Origin: Synechococcus sp. PROS-9-1
GTDB taxonomy: Bacteria; Cyanobacteriota; Cyanobacteriia; PCC-6307; Cyanobiaceae
Assembly: GCF_014279775.1 (NCBI RefSeq)
Contig: NZ_CP047961.1
Span: 2,046,001 to 2,110,000, forward strand
Direction of reading: 5' to 3'
DNA length: 64,000 nucleotides
Made by a program: the position numbers and the translations under genes. Every line of letters starts with the position of its first letter. Positions within the stretch are counted from its first letter, which is position 1. This document shows positions 47,493-57,090 of the stretch, in pieces. The notes below the pieces were generated by a model that saw only the letters and a list, made by a program, of their open reading frames with translations, was not told the origin of the DNA and ran no database searches.

Positions 47493-48872
47493 TCACTTGC
47501 CGATACAGAAGCGAGAAAAGATCCGATCCAACACCGACTCCGTGAGCTGCTCCCCGGTGATCTCCCCCAGGCTGCGAATCGCCTGACGCAAATCGATCGT
47601 CCAAAAATCCCAAGGGAGACCATCAGCCGCCACCTGCTCACTCCGGGCCAGGGCCTCAGCCGCAGTGGCAGCCAAATCAGACTGTCGCTGATTCAAGGCC
47701 AGGAGCAGGGGCTGTTCGATCAAGGCGCCACAACGCTCCAGGACTGCACGCACGAGAGTCGGTTCCCCGTCTCCAGTGACCGCGCTGAGGCGCACATCGG
47801 CAACCGAAGCCGCGTCCCCATCAGCTTCAAGGCGAAGGTCTGCTTTGTTGCCGACCCGGAGGCAGGAAACCCCCTCAGGGATCAGGGCAAACAAGGCCTG
47901 GTCGTCATCAGACCAACCCTGGGCGAGATCAAACAACAGCAGCACCAGATCAGCACTCGCAAGGGCGTCGCGGCTGCGAGCAATCCCCAACTGCTCCACG
48001 GCATCACTGGTGGCCCTGATCCCTGCAGTGTCCAGCAGGGTGATCGGTACGCCATCAAGCACGATCTCACTTTCCAGCAAATCGCGCGTGGTGCCTGGCA
48101 AGTCGGTCACAATCGCCCGCTCCCGGCGACTCAACAGATTGAGCAAGGAGCTTTTCCCCACGTTGGGCCGGCCCACAAGCGCCACCCTCAATCCATGGCG
48201 CACAACCGATCCCCGCTCGCCATCGGCAACGAGCGTGAGCAACTCTTGGCGAACAGCTTGCAGCTCCTGCAAGAGCGCCTCAGCGTTCAAGGGAGGAAGA
48301 TCCTCTTCAAAGTCCACGCGGGCTTCCAACTCACTGAGCTGATCAAGCAAGCGCTCGCGCAAGACCACCATTTTTTTTTGGATCCCACCATCGAGACCGG
48401 CCATCGCCAGCTGCGCTGCCCGCTTGCTGCGCGCTCCCACCAGATCACTCATCGCTTCCGCCCGGCTGAGATCAAGACGGCCATTCAGCACCGCGCGTTG
48501 GCTGAATTCACCGGGCAGGGCCCGTCGCACGCCTGGTTGCTCCAAGACACGTGCCAAGACCTGCTGTACCGCGATCACCCCGCCATGACAATGAATCTCG
48601 ACCACGTCTTCTCCGGTGAAACTGCGCGGCGCCAACATCACCAGCACCAGCACCTCATCGAGCCGTTCCACACCACCGGCAGCCACAACATGTCCATACA
48701 GAACCCGGTGGCTCTCCCATAGCTGTTGACCAGGAATCACCGTGATCGCGGCAACAGCGCGCACAGCACGGGGACCCGACAACCGAATCACGGCAATGCC
48801 ACCCTGTCCCGGTGCCACAGCGGTAGCGATCGCAGCGATCGAAAGCTCCTGATCTGGCCCAATCCCAGACAT
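47493..48872 (-). CDS. mnmE: tRNA modification GTPase MnmE
   Basis: With MnmG, makes the cmnm5U wobble modification. N-terminal folate-binding domain (IAAIATAVAPGQGGIAVIRLSGP), EVLVLVMLAPRSFTGEDVVEIHCHGG, Ras-like G domain G1 ALVGRPNVGKSSLLN, GTTRDLLE, and C-terminal FCIGK with the catalytic Cys. 459 residues from ATG 48872; a GTG nine codons earlier is possible. Divergent from the DUF2062 gene. Confidence 0.96.
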   Translation of the reverse strand: MSGIGPDQELSIAAIATAVAPGQGGIAVIRLSGPRAVRAVAAITVIPGQQLWESHRVLYGHVVAAGGVERLDEVLVLVMLAPRSFTGEDVVEIHCHGGVIAVQQVLARVLEQPGVRRALPGEFSQRAVLNGRLDLSRAEAMSDLVGARSKRAAQLAMAGLDGGIQKKMVVLRERLLDQLSELEARVDFEEDLPPLNAEALLQELQAVRQELLTLVADGERGSVVRHGLRVALVGRPNVGKSSLLNLLSRRERAIVTDLPGTTRDLLESEIVLDGVPITLLDTAGIRATSDAVEQLGIARSRDALASADLVLLLFDLAQGWSDDDQALFALIPEGVSCLRVGNKADLRLEADGDAASVADVRLSAVTGDGEPTLVRAVLERCGALIEQPLLLALNQRQSDLAATAAEALARSEQVAADGLPWDFWTIDLRQAIRSLGEITGEQLTESVLDRIFSRFCIGK

Positions 48873-48952
48873 ACCCCGATCCCTGCCGCCATCACGCACT
48901 CCTTCCTACGATCCCGATGCTTCCTCAGCCGCACTAGCGGCCAGCAGTTTCG

Positions 48953-49441
48953 ATGAAGCGGTTGCGGAACAAATTGCAGCGACGCTTGAACCGATGGCTG
49001 CAGTGGGTCTGGCAGCAGGAGGGAACCCCTGGCCAACGCGCCCGCGGACTGGCCGCAGGAGTGTTTTGCGGTTGCTTTCCCTTTTTTGGATTTCAGACCC
49101 TGCTGGGAATTGGCTTGGCCAGCGTTGTGCGCGGCAACCATTTGCTTGCCGCCGCTGGCACCTGGATCAGCAACCCATTCACCTACGTGCCGCTGTTTTG
49201 GTTCAACTACCGCTTAGGGGCACTGATCCTCGGTGAAGGAGCTGGCTGGCCAGGGCTCAACACTCTCAATCAAGAACTGCTCGCCACGGCGGGGTGGGAT
49301 GTGATGAGCCGTCTCTTGCTGGGTTCCAGCCTGACAGGAACAGTGTTTGGTGGGCTTGGCTGGTGGCTCACCCTTTACTGCTTGCAACCCCAAAGAAACC
49401 GGGCCACGAACCCTCGCCATCGAGAGCGTGGGAGAAGGTAA
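48953..49441 (+). CDS. DUF2062 membrane protein
   Basis: 162 residues matching DUF2062: basic N terminus (residues 1-20), then GTPGQRARGLAAGVFCGCFPFFGFQTLLGI split over 25-55, NHLLAAAGTWISNPFTYVPLFWFNYRLG, and a last helix around 125-145. Two or three membrane helices. Function is not established. Convergent with selO; 17 bases separate the stops. The conserved GTWISNPFT region is clear. Confidence 0.85.
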   Translation: MKRLRNKLQRRLNRWLQWVWQQEGTPGQRARGLAAGVFCGCFPFFGFQTLLGIGLASVVRGNHLLAAAGTWISNPFTYVPLFWFNYRLGALILGEGAGWPGLNTLNQELLATAGWDVMSRLLLGSSLTGTVFGGLGWWLTLYCLQPQRNRATNPRHRERGRR

Positions 49442-49458
49442 ATCCCTTCAGTGCGTTC

Positions 49459-50925
49459 TCAAGCCTTCATGACAGATGCAAGCCAGCTCCCAACAGGGAG
49501 CCAATCGTCTCCTTGATCGATGGGCTCCCAAAGCGATTCAATCAAAGAACGCGTTGGAGTCTGGCTCAAGTTCCAACGCCTCAACACCTCAGGAACTGAG
49601 GCGTCTGGCTCAGTCCCAGGCACCTCTCTGGCCTGGGTCTGCCACCACCAGGCATTGCGCCAGTTTTGCCACATCTCCCTGGCAGGAGCTGGTCCATCAT
49701 TCAAAAAGACAGGCAAGCCCTCTGGCTCCTGGGGTAAACCAGCGGATTGAATCGCCGAAGCGAGCCCAGCAAAAAAGTCTCCATAACCAACGGGCCAGCT
49801 CGCGATTAACTCCAGCGTTGCGCTCACCAAGCGTTCATCACTTTCCAGATCAGGATTGGTCGTCAGTCCCAATCTCCTCACCAAGCAGAAGCGATAGTGA
49901 TTTTGATATGTGCTTGCATACCGCTCAAGCGATTCTTCCATCCGCGGCCGAGGCAGCAACATCGCCAAAGGGTTTTGAAGAAGCTGCAAATTTTTTCGAC
50001 AGATTGCTGGCTGTCGCCCATAGGAATACAGCCCGGTCTGATCGAAATAAGCTGCCGTAAAACTTGGATCCCAGCGGTCTAAAAAGGCAAACGGGCCGTA
50101 GTCAAAGCTTTCACCCGCGAGCGACATGTTGTCGGTGTTGAGCACGCCATGAACAAAACCTGCTGACATCCACTCAGCTGCCAAGCGAGCCACCCGCTCC
50201 ACCAGCTCGCCATAGAACGCGAGGAGCTGATGCTCCAAGGCCAGTCGATCACCGTCAGGAGCAGGATGGGCTGCCGCAATATCGGGGTAATACACAGCCA
50301 CCACATGGCGCAGTAAGCGCTCCAACCCTTCGGGGTCGCGCAAATACAGCAGCCGTTCACAGGTTCCAAAGCGCAGATGGGTCCGCGCCATCCGAACCAT
50401 CACGGCACTCCGCGTCGGCGATGGCTCATCCCCACGCCAAAGCTCATCACCCGTTTCGATCAACGACAACGTTCGGCTCGTCGTCACACCTAGACGATGC
50501 AACGCCTCGGAGGCGATCACTTCGCGAACCCCTCCTTTCAAGGTGAGGCGTCCATCCCCACCACGACTCCAAGGAGTGGTGCCACTCCCCTTGCTGCCAA
50601 GGTCTTGAAGCCGGCCGGTTCGATCGCGCAGTTGGCCATAAAGGAAGCCGCGGCCATCGCCAAGCTGGGGGTTGTAGGTTCCGAACTGGTAGCCGTGATA
50701 CCGGAGAGCAAGCAAGGGAACGCGCTCTTCAAAACGGCCATAGGCCATCTCGACGTCTTGATCTGATACACCATCTGGCTCCACCCCCAGCTGACGCAAC
50801 AGTGCGTCGTTGCGAAAGCGCAGCTGCGTTCGTGGAAACACCGCCGCCTCCACCACATCCCAATACGACCCACCCAAACCCTCGATTGAAGGTTCGAATG
50901 GCAAGGCCAACAGCGGATTGCTCAA
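49459..50925 (-). CDS. selO: Protein adenylyltransferase SelO
   Basis: SelO/YdiU is a pseudokinase-fold enzyme that AMPylates proteins in redox stress responses. 488 residues. Seen: GYQFGTYNPQLGDGRGFLYGQLRD, GSGTTPWSRGGDGRLTLKGGVRE (nucleotide loop), VMVRMARTHLRFGTCER, and FVHGVLNTDNMSLAGESFDYGPFAFLD with the metal-binding Asn/Asp. It overlaps rel by four bases (ATGA), an unusual but tidy coupling of stress genes. Confidence 0.92.
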   Translation of the reverse strand: MSNPLLALPFEPSIEGLGGSYWDVVEAAVFPRTQLRFRNDALLRQLGVEPDGVSDQDVEMAYGRFEERVPLLALRYHGYQFGTYNPQLGDGRGFLYGQLRDRTGRLQDLGSKGSGTTPWSRGGDGRLTLKGGVREVIASEALHRLGVTTSRTLSLIETGDELWRGDEPSPTRSAVMVRMARTHLRFGTCERLLYLRDPEGLERLLRHVVAVYYPDIAAAHPAPDGDRLALEHQLLAFYGELVERVARLAAEWMSAGFVHGVLNTDNMSLAGESFDYGPFAFLDRWDPSFTAAYFDQTGLYSYGRQPAICRKNLQLLQNPLAMLLPRPRMEESLERYASTYQNHYRFCLVRRLGLTTNPDLESDERLVSATLELIASWPVGYGDFFAGLASAIQSAGLPQEPEGLPVFLNDGPAPAREMWQNWRNAWWWQTQAREVPGTEPDASVPEVLRRWNLSQTPTRSLIESLWEPIDQGDDWLPVGSWLASVMKA

Positions 50926-53258
50926 CTCTGGCCAGTACGCGCGATGTCGATCACATCTGCCATCGAGCGGATCTGGTCCAGGGTGCGCTGCAACTGCGCT
51001 GCACTCCCCAGTTCCACCATCAAATCGATCCGGGCCGGCTTGCCATAGGCCGTTCTCACCTGCGCATCACTGACGTTGATCGAACCATCGGACAAACGCA
51101 TCAGGATGTCCTTCAAAATCCCAACGCGATCAATCACCTCAATGCGCAAGTGAGCAGGGAATCGAGAACCTGCTTCTTGCAGCGATGGATTCCAACGCAC
51201 AGGCAAACGACGTTCCGTCGGGATCGCTTCCAGGTTGGCGCAGTCTTGACGGTGGATGGTGATGCCGTGATTACCAAGGGCCACAGCACCCAAGATCGGC
51301 TCTCCTGGCAGCGGACTGCAACATCCACCAAGACGATGATCTAAGCCTTCAACACCAAGGATGGGCGCCGCTCCTGCGGACGGAACATCGCGATGGGATG
51401 GGTGCTCGGACTGCTTGACCAGTTGCTTGGCGACATCCTCATTGCTCAGAGGTGCCTCCGCCTCAGCCGTTTGCAGACGAATTTCTTCGCGCAGGCGATT
51501 GAGCACCTGATGCAGCGTTAAAGCCCCAAACCCAAGGCCAGCAAGGAGATCTTCCGTGGTTTGCAGATTGCAGCGCTCAGCCACCCTGCGCATCGCTTCA
51601 CTGCCGAGCAGAGCATCAAAGCCACTGCGTCCCAACTCGCGTTCAAGCAACTCTTTACCGCGATCAATCGTCTCGTCACGATGGCTGCGCTTGTACCACT
51701 GACGAATGCGATTTCGTGCCGTTGGAGTGGCTACAAAATTGAGCCAATCCAAACTTGGATGGGAATTTTTTGCGGTGAGAATATCAATGAAGTCACCATT
51801 TTGAAGCGGGGTTGATAAAGGCGAAAGCCGATCATTAATCCTCACACCATGACAATGATTGCCCACCTCAGAGTGAATGCGAAATGCGAAATCAACCGCG
51901 GTTGACCCCTTACGAAGCCCCACTACATCGCCCTTAGGCGTAAACACAAACACCTCCTCGTCGAATAGATCTTCCTTGATCGAAGCCAGGTAGTCATTGT
52001 GATCATCCGCGCCCCCCTCCTGCTGCCAATCCACGAGCTGACGCAGCCAGTTAAAGCGCTCCGTATCTCCACCCGTAGCAGGGGAGCCACCCTCCTTGTA
52101 TTTCCAGTGAGCAGCAATGCCGAACTCCGACACCTGATGCATTTCCCAGGTACGAATCTGCACCTCGATCGGACGATGGCGACCAATCACAGCGGTGTGA
52201 AGTGATTGATATCCATTCGGCTTCGGGAGCCCGATGTAGTCCTTAAACCGTCCTGGAATGGGCCTAAAGGTGTCATGGACGACGGCCAAAGCGCGATAAC
52301 AACTCTCGACATTCGGCGTGAGGATCCGCAACGCAGCCACGTCGTAGATCTCGTGAAACTCTTTCTGCTGGCGCTGCATCTTGGTCCAGATGCCATAGAG
52401 ATGTTTCGGGCGACCACTCACCTCACAGCTGTCGAGGCCAACAGCAGCCAAACGATCACAGAGCAACTGAACCGTGACGGAGAGGCGCTCCTCGCGTTCG
52501 CTGCGCTTGGTTGAAACCTCCTGCTGCATTTCGCGGAAGGCCTCGGGCTCCAGCAACTTGAACGAGAGATCTTCGAGTTCCCATTTGAAGCGACCAATCC
52601 CTAAGCGATTGGCCAGCGGGGCGTAGATCTCACGCGTTTCCCTGGCGATGCGCTGCCGTTTCTCCTCCTTAAGCGCGCCAATCGTGCGCATGTTGTGCAG
52701 ACGGTCCGCCAGCTTCACCAACACCACACGAATATCACTCGCCATGGCCAGAAACATCTTGCGCAGATTCTCTGCTTGGGCCTCCGTGCGATTGGTGAAA
52801 TGAAGGCCTCCCAGCTTGGTGACGCCCTCCACCAACTCACGGACCTCAGATCCGAAATGGCTTTCCACTTGATCTGGCGTGACATCGGTGTCTTCCACCA
52901 CATCGTGCAGAAAACCAGCAGCAATCACGCTGGCGCTCGCCCCGATGTCCCGGAGCAGATCTGCAACGGCCACAGGATGCACGATGTAAGGGTCGCCGCT
53001 GGCGCGGAACTGCCCCTCATGCAATTGAAACGCGAAATCAAAAGCAGCCGCTAACAGGGCCTCTGGATCGGTCGGACAACTATGTCCAACACCCGGAGGA
53101 ACGTGAATCAAACATTGCTCCAACCACTCTGGGAGCTCGATGCCGTAATCCTCTGGCGAGCGCACAACACGCTCGCGCAAGGCCGTTAGGCGGCTAGCCA
53201 CCTGAATGGATCCAGACTGAGTCTGAGAAGGTTCGGGTGCAGAGGTTGCGTTGAGCAT
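50922..53258 (-). CDS. rel: Bifunctional (p)ppGpp synthetase/hydrolase
   Basis: Stringent-response enzyme of 778 residues. HD hydrolase: H80, H94 and H118-D119 (FLHDVVEDTD). Synthetase: KFHEIYDVAALRIL-like FHEIYDVAALRIL and PKPNGYQSLHTAVIG. TGS: FTPKGDVVGLRKGSTAVDFA. C-terminal ACT domain (LRIEVIDRVGILKDILMRL). Both catalytic sites look intact, as expected for the single Rel of picocyanobacteria. ATG 53258 (MLNATSAPEP) is preferred; an in-frame start at 53321 would overlap the ABC gene. selO follows with overlap. Confidence 0.94.
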   Translation of the reverse strand: MLNATSAPEPSQTQSGSIQVASRLTALRERVVRSPEDYGIELPEWLEQCLIHVPPGVGHSCPTDPEALLAAAFDFAFQLHEGQFRASGDPYIVHPVAVADLLRDIGASASVIAAGFLHDVVEDTDVTPDQVESHFGSEVRELVEGVTKLGGLHFTNRTEAQAENLRKMFLAMASDIRVVLVKLADRLHNMRTIGALKEEKRQRIARETREIYAPLANRLGIGRFKWELEDLSFKLLEPEAFREMQQEVSTKRSEREERLSVTVQLLCDRLAAVGLDSCEVSGRPKHLYGIWTKMQRQQKEFHEIYDVAALRILTPNVESCYRALAVVHDTFRPIPGRFKDYIGLPKPNGYQSLHTAVIGRHRPIEVQIRTWEMHQVSEFGIAAHWKYKEGGSPATGGDTERFNWLRQLVDWQQEGGADDHNDYLASIKEDLFDEEVFVFTPKGDVVGLRKGSTAVDFAFRIHSEVGNHCHGVRINDRLSPLSTPLQNGDFIDILTAKNSHPSLDWLNFVATPTARNRIRQWYKRSHRDETIDRGKELLERELGRSGFDALLGSEAMRRVAERCNLQTTEDLLAGLGFGALTLHQVLNRLREEIRLQTAEAEAPLSNEDVAKQLVKQSEHPSHRDVPSAGAAPILGVEGLDHRLGGCCSPLPGEPILGAVALGNHGITIHRQDCANLEAIPTERRLPVRWNPSLQEAGSRFPAHLRIEVIDRVGILKDILMRLSDGSINVSDAQVRTAYGKPARIDLMVELGSAAQLQRTLDQIRSMADVIDIARTGQS

Positions 53259-53313
53259 CCGACCCGGCAGGTGCTTCCATGGTATGTAGGCATGAGGCAC
53301 CGTGCTTTCTTTC

Positions 53314-54927
53314 ATGCCCAACGCGCCAGGAACGGTTCTGACGCTGAATCAATTGCGCCTGCGCTATCCAGGAAGTGAATCCTGGACGTTGGATGGATTG
53401 GATCTCAGCCTGAAATCGGGAGATCGCTTGGCACTTGTTGGACCGTCTGGATGCGGGAAGAGCACCGTGGCGCGAGCCGCCTTGCAACTCTTACCTCCGG
53501 GGAGCTGCTGCGAAGGAGATCTACGTCTTAACGGTCAAGATCCACGCCAACTGAGGCGGCCGGCTCTACGCGCCCTGCGCGGGGCGACGGTGGGACTGGT
53601 GTTTCAAGACCCGATGACTCGGCTCAATCCACTGATGACCGTGGGTGGCCACCTCCTCGACACTTTCGCCGCTCACCGCCCAGCCATGGGACATCAAGAG
53701 CGGAAAGACCGCGCTGAAAGCCTGCTGGAACAGGTGGGTATCGGGGCCGAGCGCTTTCGGGCCTATCCCCACGAATTCAGTGGTGGCATGCGCCAGCGCT
53801 TAGCCATCGCGCTGGCCATTGCGCTCGCACCACCGCTTGTGATCGCTGACGAACCAACCACCAGCCTGGATGTTGCAGTTGCGGGGCAGGTGATGGCGGT
53901 GCTGCGCACTCTTTGCGAAGAGCTCGGAAGCGCCCTCCTGCTCATCACCCATGACTTGGCGATGGCCAACCGTTGGTGTGAAGACATGGCGGTGCTGGAT
54001 GGGGGCCGTCTGGTGGAACAAAACAGCAGCAATCAAGTGCTGACCCATCCCCAATCCGAGATCGGCAAGCGGCTCGTCACAGCCGCCAGGGCCAGAGAAG
54101 GAGGCGACACGCCAGAAACACCTGACGGCACAGCCGTGCTGCAGGTGGAAGGACTGCGCTGTTGGCACAACCTCGGAGGACCACCCTGGTCTCCCAACTG
54201 GCTGAAAGCGGTGGATGGCGTGAGCTTCAGCTTGCAATCCGGTGAATCGCTGGGGGTGGTGGGTGGCTCTGGCTGCGGGAAAAGCACCCTGTGCCGGGCT
54301 TTGATGGGACTCACCCCGATTCGGGGAGGCGACGTTTGGCTCCAAACACAAAACCTGCTCCAACTGCGCGGCAGCGCTGAACGACAAGCAAGACGCACCA
54401 TTCAGATGGTGTTTCAAGACCCATTGGCCTGCCTGAATCCAGCCCTCACCGTCGCCGACGCCATCGCAGACCCCCTACTGATTCATGGTCTCGCCTCACG
54501 GGCAGCCGCTCGAGAACGGGCTCGGGAGCTTCTGGAGCTTGTGGGATTGTCACCAGCGGATCATTTTCAAAATCGACTGCCCAAGCAACTGTCTGGTGGC
54601 CAGCAGCAACGTGTCGCCATTGCTCGCGCTTTGGCGTTAGGCCCGCGGGTGCTGATCTGCGATGAAAGCGTGAGCATGCTCGATGCGGAGATCCAAGCCG
54701 AAGTCCTCGCATTGCTGAGACGTCTGCAGCAAGACCTAGGCCTGGCGATGATTTTCGTGACCCATGACCTTTCAGTGGCGAGTGGCTTCTGCCATCGCGT
54801 GATCGTGCTGGATCGAGGTCAGGTTGTGGAAGAAGGCCCTGGAGATCAGTTGCTACGCCACCCAGAAGCGGCCATTACCCGCACATTGGTGGAAGCCTGT
54901 CCGGTGCTGCCAACCAGCAACCCATGA
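53314..54927 (+). CDS. Fused oligopeptide/nickel-type ABC transporter ATPase (two domains)
   Basis: Two DppD/DppF-like ATPase modules in one 537-residue chain. Module 1: Walker A GPSGCGKST (43-51), FSGGMRQRLAIALAIAL, IADEPTTSLD. Module 2: Walker A GGSGCGKST (about 320), LSGGQQQRVAIARALALG, and Walker B ICDESVSMLD, where Ser replaces the usual Pro. The last two residues fit a dipeptide/oligopeptide or nickel family, or the related E. coli YejF fusion. No permease or binding-protein gene is here. ATG 53314 chosen; 55 bases from divergent rel. Its stop overlaps the ATG of a frameshifted small gene. Confidence 0.88.
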   Translation: MPNAPGTVLTLNQLRLRYPGSESWTLDGLDLSLKSGDRLALVGPSGCGKSTVARAALQLLPPGSCCEGDLRLNGQDPRQLRRPALRALRGATVGLVFQDPMTRLNPLMTVGGHLLDTFAAHRPAMGHQERKDRAESLLEQVGIGAERFRAYPHEFSGGMRQRLAIALAIALAPPLVIADEPTTSLDVAVAGQVMAVLRTLCEELGSALLLITHDLAMANRWCEDMAVLDGGRLVEQNSSNQVLTHPQSEIGKRLVTAARAREGGDTPETPDGTAVLQVEGLRCWHNLGGPPWSPNWLKAVDGVSFSLQSGESLGVVGGSGCGKSTLCRALMGLTPIRGGDVWLQTQNLLQLRGSAERQARRTIQMVFQDPLACLNPALTVADAIADPLLIHGLASRAAARERARELLELVGLSPADHFQNRLPKQLSGGQQQRVAIARALALGPRVLICDESVSMLDAEIQAEVLALLRRLQQDLGLAMIFVTHDLSVASGFCHRVIVLDRGQVVEEGPGDQLLRHPEAAITRTLVEACPVLPTSNP

Positions 54928-55214
54928 GCATCACAGTCCCAAAAGCAAACATTTTTTCCCGCAAGACACGAGAGCCTGAGCGTTCTAAAGCAAGCTCTGG
55001 CTGAGGATCTGGCGTTGATTTCTGAGCAACAAAAATAGATCTGGCCTCGCTCTACCGCTACGAGCTCATCGGTGCTGATTGGGCGGAATCCCTCGAGGCT
55101 GGTCGAGCCATGACGGTGGGTTTCAATGCTTTGAGTGGAGAGGACCTCAGCGGGTATGCGTCTCTCACCTCCGAACTACTGATGGCCCCAGGAACGGAGC
55201 TCACGCTCCTCTAA
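54924..55214 (+). pseudogene. Small gene split by two compensating frameshifts
   Basis: ATG 54924 overlaps the ABC stop (ATGA), as expected for a coupled gene. Frame 1 reads MSITVPKANIFS and soon stops. Dropping one T from the T6 run (54952-54957) gives PARHESLSVLKQALAEDLAL and on to ISEQQK, then a TAG; adding one A to the A5 run (55031-55035) continues as IDLASLYRYELIGADWAESL to a stop at 55212. Read so, it is one helical, acidic protein of about 96 residues. So the gene is either decayed or the assembly has two homopolymer errors. I do not recognise the protein. The tail overlaps the rluD 3' end. Confidence 0.65.
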
Positions 55215-56215
55215 GCACTTCGTTTTCGCAGCACGATCAACAGTTTCTCCATCGCCAATGGGACTGGGGCCTCAAACAACATCCGCTCTTTCGTCATCGG
55301 ATGATCGAGGCCCAACTGAAAGGCATGCAGGGCTTGCCCAGGAAGCTCCACAGGAAGTTTCCGGCAGCGGCTGTAGGTGATATCTCCCACCACGGGGTGA
55401 TTGATGTGCGCGCAATGCACGCGGATCTGGTGCGTGCGACCCGTATCGAGCTTGAAGCGCAACAAGGAGTAATCACCGAGTCGCTCTTGGAGGGTCCAGT
55501 GCGTGCGCGCGTAGCGACCACTTTCATCACTCACCACTGCATATTTTTTGCGATCCACAGGATGACGGCCGATCGCTCCAAGGATCGTTCCCGACTCTCC
55601 TTGCGGCACCCCATGGACCACAGCCAGATACTCGCGTGAGGCAATCCTTTGTTGGATCTGAGCCTGCAGACGAACCAACGCCACCTGGGATTTCGCGACC
55701 ACGATGCAACCCGTCGTGTCTTTATCGAGGCGATGGACCACTCCAGGCCTCAATTTGCCGCTAATGCCGGGTAAGTCCTGGCAGTGATGCAAGAGACCAT
55801 TCACCAGGGTTCCATCTTTATTTCCAGGAGCTGGGTGCACGGTCAAGCCGGCTGGTTTGTTGATCACAATCAAGTGCTCGTCTTCAAACAGCACATCGAG
55901 ATCCATCGGCTCGGGCTTGAGGTAAGGCAGCGGTTCTGGCGGTGGCATCCAGAGCTGCACCTGATCTCCCTCTCGCAAGGGAGTTTTGGCCTTCCCCGTC
56001 TTGCCATTCACGCGCACGTATCCGGCATCAATGAACTTTTGGATCCGAGACCGGCTTTGCTCAGACCGTTGGCTCACCAACCAGCGATCCAAACGCATCG
56101 GAAGGGGCTTGGCATAGGTGAGGGTGACGAGTTCTCCTTCCCCTTCTCCAAACCCATCCGTAAACACTTCCTCAGGCAAGGGGGGGCGCACAAACCCTTG
56201 GCCTTGAACGCTCAA
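55211..56215 (-). CDS. rluD: Ribosomal large subunit pseudouridine synthase D-like
   Basis: RluA-family enzyme of 334 residues, S4 RNA-binding domain at 35-95 (MRLDRWLVSQRSEQSRSRIQ) and catalytic domain with intact active site HRLDKDTTGCIVVAK (Asp present), ENKPAGLTVHPAPG-like INKPAGLTVHPAPGN, and LDTGRTHQIRVH. It should modify 23S rRNA U1911/1915/1917. Start ATG 56215 overlaps the rbgA stop by four bases. Contrast with the HRLG homologue at 25288. Confidence 0.93.
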   Translation of the reverse strand: MSVQGQGFVRPPLPEEVFTDGFGEGEGELVTLTYAKPLPMRLDRWLVSQRSEQSRSRIQKFIDAGYVRVNGKTGKAKTPLREGDQVQLWMPPPEPLPYLKPEPMDLDVLFEDEHLIVINKPAGLTVHPAPGNKDGTLVNGLLHHCQDLPGISGKLRPGVVHRLDKDTTGCIVVAKSQVALVRLQAQIQQRIASREYLAVVHGVPQGESGTILGAIGRHPVDRKKYAVVSDESGRYARTHWTLQERLGDYSLLRFKLDTGRTHQIRVHCAHINHPVVGDITYSRCRKLPVELPGQALHAFQLGLDHPMTKERMLFEAPVPLAMEKLLIVLRKRSA

Positions 56216-57090
56216 GACTCCCCCTGTTCCGGTAATTCCAAAGCGATCGAACCCAACAGCGAACGTCGGAAATCATCCAGCAAACGCTGTGCCATCCGTG
56301 CCGTATCCCCAGAGGTATGGCGTTCGGCCGTGGCCTCCAGCCAAAACGCTGGATCAGCCGTATGCCCAGCCACTGGGGTTCCATAACGCTGCTCCAAAAC
56401 CGACAGCACAACCCCGGAAGCCGCCCGTCCCTGCGCATCAATCAAGATTCTCAAGAACGCCTGGGCCACCAACTCGCCGTCATAGGCCGCTTGGCCGATG
56501 TCATCACAGAGGGCGAGATGCAGCGCCGCCCGTTGATCATCCAAACGAGGTGGCAAAACGCCAGGAGCATCGAGCAGATCCAAGTCTTGACCAAGCCGCA
56601 CCCAACGCAAGGTGCGGGTCACACCAGCCCGACGAGCACTCGCCACCACCTTTTTCTTGACCAGCCGATTGATCAAGGCCGACTTGCCCACATTGGGAAA
56701 GCCGAGGGTGAGGGCACGCACCGCCCGCGGGCGCATCCCCCGAGTCTTCCGCCTCTCATTGAGCTGATTTCCAGCCCGAATCGCCGCCTGCTGCACCAGC
56801 TTCACCCCGGTACCGGCCTTGGCATCACACCAAACCGTGCGCTGCCCCTGCGCCTTAAACCACTGATCCCAGGCCTCCCATGCCGCAGTCGTGACCATGT
56901 CGCGTCGATTGATCACCAGCAAATGCTGCTTCCCTTTCAACCAGCGATTCAGATGGGGGTGTCCGGTGGCAAGAGGGATTCGGGCATCACGTACCTCAAT
57001 CACCAAATCAACCTTGTCGAGGTTGCGCTTGAGCTGCTGTTCCGCCTTAGCAATGTGCCCCGGATACCACTGAATCGGAGGTGTTTTCAC
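56212..57090 (-). CDS. rbgA: Ribosome biogenesis GTPase (YlqF/RbgA)
   Basis: Circularly permuted GTPase for 50S assembly. From GTG 57090 (292 residues): TPPIQWYPGHIAKAEQQL, G4 NRRD (61-64), G1 GFPNVGKS (130-137), G3 DAPG (174-177), and C-terminal DDFRR. The GTG overlaps the uspA stop (GTGA). The frame extends 44 codons further up into uspA but that part is not family-like. Middle of the uspA-rbgA-rluD unit. Confidence 0.9.
   Translation of the reverse strand: MKTPPIQWYPGHIAKAEQQLKRNLDKVDLVIEVRDARIPLATGHPHLNRWLKGKQHLLVINRRDMVTTAAWEAWDQWFKAQGQRTVWCDAKAGTGVKLVQQAAIRAGNQLNERRKTRGMRPRAVRALTLGFPNVGKSALINRLVKKKVVASARRAGVTRTLRWVRLGQDLDLLDAPGVLPPRLDDQRAALHLALCDDIGQAAYDGELVAQAFLRILIDAQGRAASGVVLSVLEQRYGTPVAGHTADPAFWLEATAERHTSGDTARMAQRLLDDFRRSLLGSIALELPEQGES

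Noticed and set aside
47280-48722. Plus-strand open frame of 480 codons
   Set aside because: Antisense to mnmE, whose GTPase motifs and FCIGK end are unambiguous; the plus frame has no recognisable motif.
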